Shown here: one piece after another, positions 42,641 to 54,000 of the stretch
Layout of the letters: each line of letters starts with the position of its first letter
Position numbering within the stretch: position 1 is the stretch's first letter
Origin: Sistotremastrum niveocremeum HHB9708
Lineage: Eukaryota; Basidiomycota; Agaricomycetes; Sistotremastrales; Sistotremastraceae
DNA length: 64,000 bases
Assembly: GCA_001630475.1 (NCBI GenBank)
Contig: KV419399.1
Span: 642,552 to 706,551, forward strand
Direction: 5' to 3'
The notes under the pieces: model-generated
The model's database searches: none
What the model was told of the DNA's origin: nothing
The model's input: the letters and a program-made list of their open reading frames with translations, nothing else
Position numbers and translations under genes: made by a program

Positions 42641-44202
42641 TTCATTTCGCGTAGTTTTCATGTTGCTTGAGGGTTTCTACACATTCCTCCGTTGGTGCAC
42701 CAACTTACTACTCGGTTACGGTGTACGCGTTTACCATATTGGGATGTATTACATAATTACGTCAACCAGGAAAGGCTAAATCCGCTTACGTCCGAGTAGA
42801 CGTTGCAACCATCCTCTTTGACAGTCAAGACGAAATTTAAATCAACGTTTGAGACGCTCACCTCGAAACTTCTGTTATTCCTTTCATCCGTGAGCTAACG
42901 CCCAAATTCAACTACGTATATTAGGCTGTTTTGACATTCGGAATTTCGCATAATGGACGAGCTCGCGAAGCTAACACAGCCCAGCAGGCGCAAGGGCATT
43001 CATGACATTCCTTCAAGATGAGCGCTTCCATTTCAGCTGGTGAAGACAATGTAATCGATCAGGAATGACCTGCCTTAGAGCACAGGATGCTGCGCAAGAA
43101 GTAACTCAAGCTGTCAGTTGGTTTCGTATTTAGTCTGCCTGGACCATCTGATTCAGACCGGTTGCAACCCCCGCTAACATGGCGTGTTCTCTCAGAATGC
43201 TCGGATATCTGACTACTGCTTTCCTCGTGATCTGCATGTTCCTTGGCTACATTCCGGAAGGTGAGCATCCTAATTTACAGAATTGGTGGAGGAATGTTTT
43301 GCTTATCAGAGCTCCGAGTACGTGCAGAGGCGTGCTTCCGCCCTCAACCTTCACTCCAAACTTTCGACTCTGTACCCTCTTCCGTATGATTAATTCACCT
43401 CCCCTCGTAAATCGGACGACCAGCTCGCTGACTCCTGATGCAACGTCCAGTGCACCGCCCTGTGTCAACCAGTCTCAAGTGCATATACTCGCTGTTCCAA
43501 AAATGGAGAAATACGAGGCGCATGTCTATGTAGCGCTGAAACGATCTCCTCAGCATCCGCCTGCTCTCAATGCCTCTCCCATGCGCGTGATCGTGCGCGT
43601 GAGGAACGAGAGGATGCCGCTTTTCGTGCATTAGTCGAACGTTGTCAGTACCCCTGATTTAATCTCGGTTTGTCTATTGCTGATACAATACGGACCGATG
43701 GAAGGGAAAAGTGGTCAAAGTGCTCATCGTTACCTTGCTTGCAAGGTTTAACTCCCGCCCCCAAAATTGAAGCCTGTTCCTGACTGACCGGCGGTTAGAG
43801 TCCGTTAGTCCGTCGCTTACTCCTGCTCGCTTGACCTTCAACTGAAGCTCGTTCCTGACTGACCGGCTTTTAAAGCCATATTTCCGAGAGTGTCAGAGTA
43901 ATTGAATCATCAGATCAGTAAGCGAGACTACCCAGTGCTTTCGTCTTGACCGGTTGAACATCGAGTATTGTCAGTATTGTCGCGCTGTCCACTGAACCAC
44001 GAAAAGCAACTTGAATACAGCCGCGACAGATCAGATGATTCAGATCCACCCCCATCCCCTCGGCCTTCGGAAAGGTCAAATTGATGTCGCTCAGCCATGC
44101 ATGAATAGTTACACTGGATCCTACAAGTTCACCTTCGCCTCAATGCAACGGACATATTGATGATGACATGATCAGCACCGGCTGGGCCGAGCACGTCGAC
44201 CT
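42641..44202. other. intergenic; short hydrophobic ORF, no confident gene
   Basis: An ORF from ATG 43179 begins MACSLRMLGYLTTAFLVICM, which resembles a signal peptide or single TM helix, but the frame after residue 30 has no recognisable content and a GTGAGC donor occurs there. It may be a small secreted or membrane protein whose later exons I cannot place. The rest (43,640-44,200) carries a short direct repeat and nothing else. Confidence 0.3.
43776..43867 (+). repeat. 17-bp direct repeat, 75 bp apart
   Basis: GTTCCTGACTGACCGGC occurs at 43776-43792 and again at 43851-43867, each preceded by a GAAGC-like pentamer. This is a local duplication of about 75 bp that has since diverged between the repeats. 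No function assigned. Confidence 0.6.
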
Positions 44203-44204
44203 TA

Positions 44205-45134
44205 CTGCTCTTTGCAAAATTCACGGCGCGGCCCGTTTTGGCGTCGAAATTTTCCGCGTCAAAAATTTCCGCGCCGAAAATTTCACTCGAGATAGAATAG
44301 CGTGTAGCTCACTCAATCCTGGGTAGAATAGCTTGATTCTTGTATCATTGCAATCGTACTACATTGTGCTACACGCTGATACCAAATTTTTGAGAAACGA
44401 GCGTCATCAAAAACTCACCTTATACAACTCTCCGCCCTCGTCATCAGTCTCGTGCAGTTACCACACCTTTTACACCCGAGAACAATGCAAGCTTTGAAGA
44501 AATCGATCGACCTTTGTATATATACGAGTGGTGCAGATTACGCCGTTGCGCAATATTGACAATATTTCCAGTGCAATAGAGTCGGCGAGGGAAAGTGACA
44601 TTCAGAGGCTCATGATGTTGCTTCAAGCACTTCCGCGATCCATAGGCCAAGGTCCCATACTGCGAGGAGAACAACTTCCATCGGTTTACGAGACTGTTGT
44701 CGAACAGACGGTCTCGATGAGTGCGTGTTGTCTTGGAATATGTGGGCACAATGCAAAGTGCAACCGTGCGGCCTGACAGCACCTCTAGACAGTTTTCTGG
44801 CCTTAATTTACGATACCAGATTCGTACGAGATGAATGGCGGTTGACCCTGTCTGCAAGAAAGACTGATAGACCACCTGAATGTTCGATTTTACCCCCTTG
44901 CTCTCAAGGGCCCGTATGAGGTGAAATTTCGACCTCGCTCTTTTCTCACAATTTTGGTATCAGCATGTAGCACAAGATCGTACGATCCTGATGGTACAAA
45001 AATCAATCTATTCGACCCAGGATTGAGTGAGCTACACGCGAATCTATCTCGAGTGAAATTTTCGGCGCGGAAATTTTTGACGCGAAAAATTTCGACGCCA
45101 AAACGGGCCGCGCCGTGAATTTTGCAAAGAGCAG
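44205..45134. mobile_element. non-autonomous TIR element with long inverted repeats and TA duplication
   Basis: This is a 930-bp element. The outer ends are CTGCTCTTTGCAAAATTCAC and its inverted copy, flanked by TA on both sides (44203-44204, 45135-45136). The inverted similarity continues inward for about 200 bases: GGCGCGGCCCGTTTTGGCG, GAGTGAGCTACACGC-type blocks and TTTGGTATCAGCGTGTAGCA all recur in reverse at 44930-45130. Each arm carries three tandem 15-bp AT/GC-alternating units. The central 500 bases are unique and hold a 143-codon minus-strand frame (44444-44875) with no transposase motif. Arm divergence is roughly 10 percent by eye, so it is older than the MITE at 42300. The TA duplication and CTG ends again suggest a Tc1/mariner-type mobiliser. 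Confidence 0.8.
44243..44287. repeat. three tandem 15-bp units in the left arm of the TIR element
   Basis: The units are GTCGAAATTTTCCGC, GTCAAAAATTTCCGC and GCCGAAAATTTCACT, back to back. The reverse of the same array occurs in the right arm at about 45053-45096. The regular phasing of AAATTT blocks with GC-rich spacers looks like iterated protein-binding sites. Confidence 0.7.
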
Positions 45135-45868
45135 TAAACACCGCTGAAGATATCTATTTGAGTAATCTCTGTCATTCTGTTCACTGCGCAAATACGCCTG
45201 TTTTCAATATCGATTTCTTCTCAGGTCCTCAGTTCTCTCCTTGTAGCCGGAATACCTTCCCAGTCGAATATTGTGACTCTGTCTACGACTCTACGATGCG
45301 TCACTCTTACTTGAGGTGATGTTATTAGGGTTATTCGTGTCAACCCTCGGACGATTCTCAATCCCAACTCTGATTGCGCTCGTGCAGATACACTGAAGTA
45401 GGACAGTCAGTGGACGCGCTCGAAGTCGATTCTCGTGGTTTCTCTGCTCTCACGACAGAATGCTGTCTCCTCCTTGGTCATGAAAGCGCTGCTGCGATTT
45501 GGCGGTGTTGTTGCAACCTTAATAGGAGGCTTTCGGATGTCTTGGAAATTCGTATCTGGTCGATCTCATCCAAAATGAGTGTTGCCTCGCTCTGTATCCG
45601 GTATTCTTAGAAAGCTGCCGTGTGCATCTTCCAAGGGATCGTCAATATCGGTATGGGAGGAAGCAACTGGTTGAATAGCAAAGGGTTCTAAACGCTATCG
45701 GGAGCTAGTGCGAGTAGTCCACCGAGAAAGAGTCAGGAGAGAGACTAGACAGAGGGAAATTCGCCTTCTCCGAGCAGAAATTCAGGAGCCTGGGAACACC
45801 TTTGCTCTCAAGGTTCCTACTCTCATGGATGATTTGGAACATGGCTGACTTCGATCTAGGATCCCGAC

Positions 45869-46817
45869 ATGAACGAGCCCGACTCTGCCGATATCTCCCC
45901 CAGCCATATGTCCACCAAACTGAACCAACCAATCAATGCATCTACATCTGCCACACGACCCGCCAATCGTTTGACATTCAATGAACATCCGTCCAGCCTA
46001 CCACCGCCAACTTCAACTTCTATCCCCCACATGATCACCGCTCTCCCGCATCTTGGATATCATGTCGCTCCAATCGCCTCTCTTTCGCTCCATACTCGGC
46101 TTTTCCTGGACATTCTTCATGACTCACACCAACACCATCGTCCGCCCCTTCCGCTGCATCGGCGTCTGCATCCCATGCATCTCCAAGGCACTCTTCGTCA
46201 ACTGCCGCACCAAGCACCAGCCCTCGTACCGTCCTTCCTCTCATGGAATGCCAAAGTCAAATGCATTGCCCTCCTCAAAGGGCATCAAAAGAGCCTGGAG
46301 CCATGATTGCAAAGTCGTATTCCGAATAATTTTTCATGAGGACTTGCCACTCTTTTTCTGTTACATATTCTCAACGCGTGGTGGGATTATGCCACAATTT
46401 CAAGGTGCCCAAGTCGAATTGCCCGCAAGAGCTTCAACAGATATTCAGTAATCACATGAAGTGTCGTTTGCAGACCAACCTCGATTCGAGGTTGAGCTAT
46501 AATGTTACTTTCTTATATAAATCTGTGACTTGCAGCTCCAATTTTCTCAATGCCTCACCTTTCCAAGCAGGCAAGGTCAATTTCGGCACAGCCGAAGATT
46601 CCCTAGTCCCAAATCTCGTTGGTTGCAGATATTTGAGGCGGCGGACGACGAGCTTCCTTATCAAGATGGCATGCCTGATGAAGAATACCCGAGTCTGGAT
46701 ATGGACAGCTTCTGTGTTCCTGCACCGTGTCCGAGTGCTGGTGGATCTAGCTCTCGGCCTGGTAATATGCTCAGCGACGCGATGGGAAGTGTCGAACGTG
46801 CCATGAAAGAATTGTGA
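45869..46817 (+). CDS. uncharacterised protein, gene model unresolved
   Basis: Two protein-like stretches on the plus strand may belong to one gene. The first begins at ATG 45869 (MNEPDSADISPSHMSTKLNQ), Ser/Pro/Thr-rich. The second, after an acceptor-like TTGCAG at about 46,533, reads WLQIFEAADDELPYQDGMPD, then EEYPSLDMDSFCVPAPCPSA, and ends SVERAMKEL with TGA at 46815-46817, which has the look of a true acidic C-terminus. I could not find a single set of introns joining them, and a basic helical frame at 45,695-45,780 (ELVRVVHRERVRRETRQREI) may be an earlier exon. No family recognised. The stretch 45137-45694 shows nothing I can support. Confidence 0.3.
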
Positions 46818-47561
46818 TTGTCGTGTTCAGTCTTTCAGGTTTTGTAAGCATTCCATGTATGAAAGATATTCAACTGTTATTTCTTTCGAGACAAGTCTAA
46901 GTAAACAAGATAGCTATTGAACATTTGTTGAACAACAAGTAAAAGAGAACAACAACGGACGACTTCGTAGAATCCTCCGTAGCTAATCCAACAAGAACAA
47001 GAACAACAGAGTAGGAAAACAATCAAGAGACAAAGGTATATACAGATAAAAAAGGGGTTGTATGAACATCGAAGAATAAAGGGTGTATAGGATCGTCCCA
47101 TTTAGTTGTGAAAGTGAAAGGTTGGGTTAATGAAGAAGGAAAAGAAAGCATGGGTGTTGTTACGAGGTGGTAGCACAAGGGTGATTTCCAACAACAAGAA
47201 CAGTGACAACAAGAGAGATAGAGGCCGAGAATAGATATTCGGAATGGGTTCCAGAACGGACCGAATGGATGATACAGTGAATTTTTGCATGTACAAGGCT
47301 GGGATACCCAATCCGTAGCGGTGGAGCTCGCACTGCGGTCCGAGCGTGCGAGTCGATTCGAGTCGAGGTCGAGTAAAAATACAAGAAGATGAATTGTGGA
47401 GACGAGGCGAAAGATTGAGTTGGAATGAGATTGGAAAGGAGATGGAGCCGATGATTAAATGAGTGACGGAGTAGTGTATGAACTTTCCGTATGTGCAGTG
47501 ACGTTCATATGTACATTCGATCTCGGGAACTGTTTCGAGAGACGACGAGCGAGGTGGGCGA
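46818..47561. other. convergent 3' region downstream of the HMG-box gene
   Basis: On the minus strand this AT-rich stretch is the likely long 3' UTR of the HMG-box gene. Open minus-strand frames here (for example 47102-47659 overlapping the gene end in another frame) are pyrimidine-rich shadows without domains. Confidence 0.4.
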
Positions 47562-49922
47562 TCAGTAGTTGAAGTGGAATGAATCCTGAGTGGGAGTAGG
47601 AAGAGGGCTGGAGAGCATTTGCAATCCAGTGAGAGATGGTTGATAAGGCTCAACTCCAAGCTCTTTCAACATCTCCGAAGTGAACCCAGGCATATCAGAC
47701 ATATAATCCATACTCTCATCTCCGTTCATACCAACGCTCATAGGAGCATCAGGAACAGGAGACGCAGGGCCTGAAGTAGAAGTCGGAGCACAAAGATGAA
47801 GACCCTTCGTATAGTTCATAAGCGCATCCCGCGAGCCGTGGGACATCGAGGTATTAGGCTCGTAGAATTGCATGTAATCGAGTAACGAAGAATCGGAGAC
47901 GGGAGGTTGAGGGATGGAGTCGAGGACGCCCATGTGCATGTGCGCGAGACCGAGGTGGATATCCATCTCGAGGTTCTCGAGATTGGGGTTCTCTTCTGTT
48001 GCGGAGAGAGGTGCAGTGGGACTGCGAGGGACGGAGAAGTCGTCGTCTGAGTATGAAGGAGTGGATGGGCCGGGAGAGGATGATTCGGCTGATGGACCTG
48101 AGTCGGAGTCGAATGGGACACCGAGATAAGGTGAGAGGTAATTTGACTGTGAATGCGCGGTGAGGGGGCTGGGAGAAGGAGCGTAAGAGGAGAGGCTGGA
48201 AGATGAGGCTGAGGCTGAGAGTGAGGTGAGAGCAGTCTCGATCTTCAACGATGGGTGAAGAGTCGGGATAGCGATCTGGGAATTTTGGGAATTGAAATCT
48301 GGCAAGGACTGCGCAGAGTGATTCCAAGACATGAAGAAAGCGTTATCTGCGTGGTCCTGTTCTTGCTCGAGAGGAGAGATGGGCGACATGATTGCGGACG
48401 GCTCGGGGGCTCTCGACTCGGCAGTCTCGAAGCTGAAGCCGCCGAAGAAAGGATGCGAGGATTCGACGGCTTGGGAGTGGGAGTGACCGAAATCAAAGTT
48501 GGGTGGGAAACGAGTGAGAGTGGCGGAGGAGGGAGGAGAAGCACTGCGGGCTGAACGACGTCTCCAATTACGCTCTGGATAAGGAGACTGTTCAGACTGC
48601 GGTACGTCGAAGAAAGTCTCAGTGGCGGACGCTCCGATGGGCATAGAGGTGGTAGCACGAAGTGCCTTCGGTTTGCGGGCGGCGGGAGGAGATGAAGGAC
48701 TAGGGAAAGCCGACTGGGCGGTGGGAAGGAGTTGTTGGGGTACGGGAGGGCACGAAGAGCTTCTTCGACCGAGTCCAGCAGCTTCGAGCTCGCGAGACTG
48801 GGGAGTTTGGATCTCGGTGAGCTTCAAAGAGTCCTTGCGGTTGAAGAAAGCAGATGCGCCGAAACCGTTCTCGTCGTCGAACTTGCGCACCAACTCTTCG
48901 AGCTTCTCTCCTTTATGTCCGGCCACGAGCAGCCTTGCGATCTGTTCGCAACGACGGGGGTCCTCGAAAGGGCGAGGGGGGAGAGTTCGCTTTGAGCGAG
49001 ACTTGGTGGGAGAAGAGGGTTCGTTCGACTCGGACTTGGACGTTACGGTGAACGTCTTGGTCTTGCCGTCCTCATCTGCAGTCGTATTGACGAACTTGGG
49101 AATTTTCTTTTTCTCCGGTTTCTTAGTCGTAACCTCTTCGCCACTGCTCCCGCCTCCGCCTCCACCACCAGGTACGCCTCCTCTCACAAATCTATAGTCG
49201 GGATATTTCTTCTTATGTTCTGCCCTGACCGCACGTGCCCGATCTTGCCATACCTGGCGCTCCTCGAACGACAGTCGTTGCCAACAGGCGCCAACAATTT
49301 TTGACAGCTGCGAGTGGTTGCCCTCGATCGTGCCGGGGATGTGCTGTGACAGCGAAGACGCAAGTCAGCGTGAGAACAAAAGGAAGTATAGAGATGCCGT
49401 GCGAAGATGTCGAAGCGCCGGAAGAAGCAGCACTTCTAGCGGGACGTGCAAATATATGCAAATATGCCGGCGGAGACAATGGAACGGCAAGAGAGTCGAA
49501 GTAAGTGGCGGAAATATAGACTCACCTGTTGCTTTATGAAGCTACTCCTGAAGAGAATGAACGCGTTTGGTGGTCGTGGGATGTGGTTATTGCTCCTTTT
49601 CTTGCCGTGATGTGGTTTGGCCTTTGAAAGAGTCTCATAGTCATCGACAAGGGGAGCGGGGAAGAGCAAGTCCGATGGCGTGCTGGAAATAAAGGAGAGC
49701 GAGCCGTCGGTCTCGAGAGAGTGGAATGAATCGGCAGTCATGTTCGGTGCGAATGCGATGGTTTGATTCTGTTCCTCAGAGATTGGCGGCGTAGAAACAT
49801 TCCAGCAAGTCTCGTAGGCTGAAATTAAAAACGATAAGATTCTAGCGGCGGAATATATGCGCTCGGACGGGACACTAACGCTTTGATGAAAAGGTTGTCG
49901 GGGACTTTGGCGTTCGAGGCAT
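47562..49922 (-). CDS. HMG-box (MATA_HMG type) transcription factor
   Basis: This is a sequence-specific regulator. The model starts at ATG 49922 (MPRTPKSPTTFSSK); a short intron (donor GTTAGT) joins it in frame to PYETCWNVSTPPI. A later in-frame start at 49741 (MTADSFHSLE) is possible. The HMG box covers about residues 93-164: HIPRPPNAFILFRSSFIKQQ, then, after a 182-nt intron (49344-49525), HIPGTIEGNHSQLSKIVGAC, WQRLSFEERQVWQDRARAVR, AEHKKKYPDYRF. The RPPNAFILFR start and the intron inside the box are typical of fungal MATA_HMG factors. A Gly run follows, then basic KKPEKKKIPKF, and a long Ser/Pro-rich region ending TPTQDSFHFNY (about 705 residues). Relatives control mating, sexual development or cap expansion in mushrooms; which applies here is not determined. 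Confidence 0.88.
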
Positions 49923-50648
49923 CTTCCAAGTTGAACGAAGGGGACAGTTGAAGAGAGGGAGAGCGAGGACGACAGAGGTAAGGGAGTGGTAGTAGAAGAG
50001 GAGAGCGAGGGAGCAGAGGACGGGTGGCCGGGAATATGATGGCTTGTTATTGCCTGTCCCAGTCCCGGGGGAGCCGTGTCGGGTTGACGGGACTATTTTC
50101 CGCTATACTCTGGCTCAGGGAAGCCACAACAGCACCAAATACAGATCTCCGATCGGGTCACTTTAGTCAGGGCGTGAGCGCGTGAGCGCTGCCGCCCCGC
50201 TTGGGCCGTCCCACTAAAGGTTCAATACATTTCTCTCCTTGTTTCAGCTGCTGGCAACCACTCTAATTTGCTTTATGACTCATCGTCTTACGTCGAGGTA
50301 CACTTACAAAACATTCTGGAGGATCCCGAACTAGTCTGTGAATATTTTCTGGATTTTCTAGCTTCGGGAGCAGTTTAGCCTCCGCCCACGAATATCCCCA
50401 TTTTTCGCCCGATTCATCTCCGGAACCCATATCGGGCGAGATTTGACCACATGCTCAAACAGAAAACCAAACATCCACCAAACATGCGCTGGCTTCCAGA
50501 CTTTCCTAGCCGAAGCCGCCGGTCCCATGTCCCCTTGATGAGCGGAGTTTGTATCGGGGTGTCGATGGCATTGACGCTATGCCGGGTCGCAGCTACTCTA
50601 TAAATCTGGCTGCATGTACACGTTTCTCATCCCGGCCGGTGCCCTCTC
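49923..50648. promoter_or_regulatory. upstream region of the HMG-box gene
   Basis: No gene was found. The first 130 bases upstream of the start are purine-rich on plus (CT-rich in the gene's sense), consistent with a fungal promoter or 5' UTR. Confidence 0.4.
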
Positions 50649-51050
50649 ATGGCGCCGAACGATAACGAGGCAGATCCGGGTATCCTAGATGCTTTCCCCA
50701 GGCCGTCGACGCTCGGTCGTCTTGTGGGAAGTCTTATTCTTTTTCTGTACGGCTTGTATCTCTCTTTCTTGTTCTCCTAGCCGTCTTCTCGGGTTTGTAA
50801 CTTGGCCTTGTACTCTCTTTCTCTCCGAGCCGTTAGTCTGTTTATCGAGGCTATTTTCGCGAATTTTCCCTGTGCCATGCGAGTCGATGTATTGACCACC
50901 TCTGCCTTCTCGAGGACATTATATCCGCATGGTCACTGGCTATGGGCGGCTGGCGATGAGCTTCTTCTTTGTGGTGCTCTCCTCGAGATCGTAGTAATCG
51001 CTATGCTGGTTGCTCTATGCCTCTTGACCGAATACTGTATCGACGACTGA
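50649..51050 (+). CDS. possible small membrane protein, weak model
   Basis: ATG 50649 opens MAPNDNEADPGILDAFPRPS. If an in-frame 57-nt intron (GTGGGAAG...CTCCTAG) is removed it continues RVCNLALYSLSLRAVSLFIE and ends with a hydrophobic helix (LLEIVVIAMLVALCLLTEYC), stop at 51048-51050; about 115 residues. Without that intron the frame ends early. Further hydrophobic frames lie downstream on plus (51,060-51,355 and 51,800-52,100, the latter with VVIIKLVFLRPVLYFRRLAN) and may be more exons of a multi-TM gene. No family recognised. Confidence 0.25.
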
Positions 51051-54000
51051 ATGCTTATCGTCGTCGTGAAAATTTCGATTGGTTGTAAGCAGGTTATTTC
51101 GTACCTGGATTTATTATTTTATTATATCTCATCTCATTTCATTCCAAGATCTCATCGACTTTTCATAATGTCGCCAGTTCCTCTCACAACGACCTTCCCC
51201 AAATACATCGTTCTCAGGTCCAGCCATTCGCGATTTGGATCTCAAATCTCGATCAGACCCCTTCTGGGGTACGTTCCCTCTGACAGCTCATTTCTGAGCG
51301 CGATCTCTTCGTCTCTCTTCACAGCTATCTTATCAATATCAAGATACAATCTCTAACTGCAAAGGTATTCCACTGCAATACACTGCGCTATGGCACTCAT
51401 GCTATCGCCCTTTATTTCCTTATCGCGGATGATCGGCAGGCACGGAGATCTACCCGCTATGGCCACGGCCCAAGTACTGCGTATTTTATCGATGGGAAAA
51501 GGCACATGCTCAGCTCGATCAACCCGGATCAGAATGATTCCTTACGCCGAACATACTGCGCCACATTCGTCACCGCTAGTCTAGCCATCGACCTTTTTCT
51601 GCGGAGTCCCTTTATCTGACCCCGGGCCACACTTGTAGTCCTAGCGCTGCTCTCTCGACCATTGACTTTCTGCTCAGTGGGAATGATCAGATGTTCTGGT
51701 AGTCTTCGTACATCACTAAGGTTGATGTTCGAGGCGGACGACGAGCAACGAGTATCGAATCTCCCTTTCATCTTTATTTAGCGATTTTTACCTGATCTAC
51801 GTTGCGATTAGATCTGAGTGGCCTTGTTGTCATTATAAAGTTAGTCTTTTTACGCCCAGTCTTGTATTTTCGTCGTCTTGCTAACTTGTGCTTATGGCAT
51901 CTCGGAATTCTTTTCGATCGGAGGCGAAGGAGCCTTATTCCTGATGTGTTACCGAGAGCCTTGATCAAGGACCAGGAATCGTGGCTATCGAGACTCGAAA
52001 CAGAACATCACGGTGGCCAGCAACGAGGCCGTCTTGGTCGTCATTTTCGCGATTCTCCTACGAAGACCTGCAGGGCCGAACACGGGGTCGAGTTTTCGCA
52101 AGAATGATAACTTACCCTAGAATTGAACTACAAGTCATCAATCCTCGATTCTCGGTATCATCCATCCGTGCAAGCCGGCAGCCCTCGATTAGCAGAAGGA
52201 ACGCTCGTTGATATCCTAGAGCTCAAGACATCGAGATCATCATGGCACCATAGTCCTTCCGAATATGACAGCCTCCGCCAGCCTGCGAACTGAGATGCCT
52301 ATCCTCTCATCCGTACCGTGCCAATCCGACGATCAAGACAACTTCTCTCAGCGCGTGCCATGACATCAAAGAATTGGCATATAGTCCCGTTATCTAACTT
52401 TCCCATCATCATAGAGCGTCAATCAGCCGTCTTCTTCGTGCATGATCAAACCCGGAAGAAGCAGAGTTAACATAGAAGAGACAAGATCACTTTATTCCCC
52501 GCGTGAACCCCCATCTTCAAGACATTACAAAAACGAGGCTACAAAGGAAGAGTAGTGCAAGCAAGTAATCCCCTCGCCTTTGAATGAACTTCGTCAAGAT
52601 CAATGAAGTCATATTTTGCGATCATGATCATCCCCAGAGGTGTGCCTCAATATACGACTTCCCTGAACTCACGAGAGCATGTCAAGACCCTAATCGTTGT
52701 AGACCCGGGCTCAATCTTGTCACGCGCTCTTGGTATATACTTGTATTCAATTCAAAACCCCCCGCACCCACGGACACTAAGAACCGAGCTCGGTTCCTGA
52801 ACTGGCCCAACTCCGAAGACCCAAATTTGATTCTTTCTATATAGAACGCTAGGAAGAGTCGAATCCTAGGCGAAGCATAAACTTGGGGGAACCCATGATG
52901 GCAAGACGGCAAGGCTGTGATTTCTTCCGTACCAATGGCGCTTATCAGGGATGAAGACCAAGGAAGGCCATGTGGCCTTTACTGGAGAGTGTGGGTGGTG
53001 TCACGAGGCATATATGCTATAGATGTGGGGACAAGACAGTTGAGTCGAGGAAGGTGAGTTGTGTGGTGGGGTTCGGATTTCGTGCGAGTCGGAGGCTCCG
53101 GCGTTCGTTAGCGGTCTCCGTACGGGGAAGAACTGCGACGCTCGGGCCTCGGGGTTTCACGATTCCAAGAGTCCGAGCGCAAAACGACAGTCGTTGACCG
53201 ATCCTACGACGGCCATCAAGCTTCAAGAGGCAAGGGTACTCATAGTCAGCAAGCGAGTGTATGACGTAGAAACAGGACGCAGTTTCAGGTTAGACAATGA
53301 AAGTCAGCCAAGGTACCAGAGAGTTTGCAACGCCAAACTATCGAGGTTCAGCTTCCTCTCATTGTGACAAGAGCAAGAGGGTTTCAATGGACGTGTAACC
53401 CATGGGGAGTTTTCGTAAGAAGTCGCTATGCCATCCGGAAAATCAATCAAGGGGATGCAAATCGGGTACCTTTTCGCCATTGATCAAGATTTTTGAACCC
53501 AACACGTAAAAAAGGGGAGTAGGCACCACCGGCGCCACCGGTACCAAACGTATATCGGCCTCCAATGCTAAGAGATGTGACCTAGAATGGTAACAGAAAA
53601 GTGGCTCGTTATGATAACCGAGACCGCAGAAAAGGTTATGTGATCGGCGATTTAGTGCGTCCGCTCGCTTGAGTGTGTAGTCGAGAAGGTTAGCGCATCG
53701 TCTTGTTTCATGTTTTGCTCTCCTCTTCTTGAAGAATCGTGAACCCCAGAGAATATAAGATATCGAATCTCGATGGATTTTTCGAACGTGGAGCGTCTTG
53801 TTTTTTTTTCTGCCAGGTTCGCATGCCTCGATGTTCTCGAACGTCCAGGCGCTCTTGTTCTGCCTACGAGTTAGCCTTACGATAGGCTTTCCAGAGAAGA
53901 CAAAGTTAATCGGTTGACGACAATCGATCCTGACGTTCTTCTTTCAATTTAGGTTGCGAGGTGGTGATTGCCTTCGGACACTTCGCTGCTAGTGGTGCGT

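Noticed and set aside
44444-44875. 143-codon minus-strand frame inside the 930-bp TIR element, considered as a transposase
   Set aside because: No DDE/D-type motif, no helix-turn-helix and too short; treated as non-coding filler.
48622-49197. 191-codon plus-strand frame opposite the HMG-box gene
   Set aside because: Antisense shadow of a Ser/Pro/Gly-rich coding exon; no promoter, splice or domain support.
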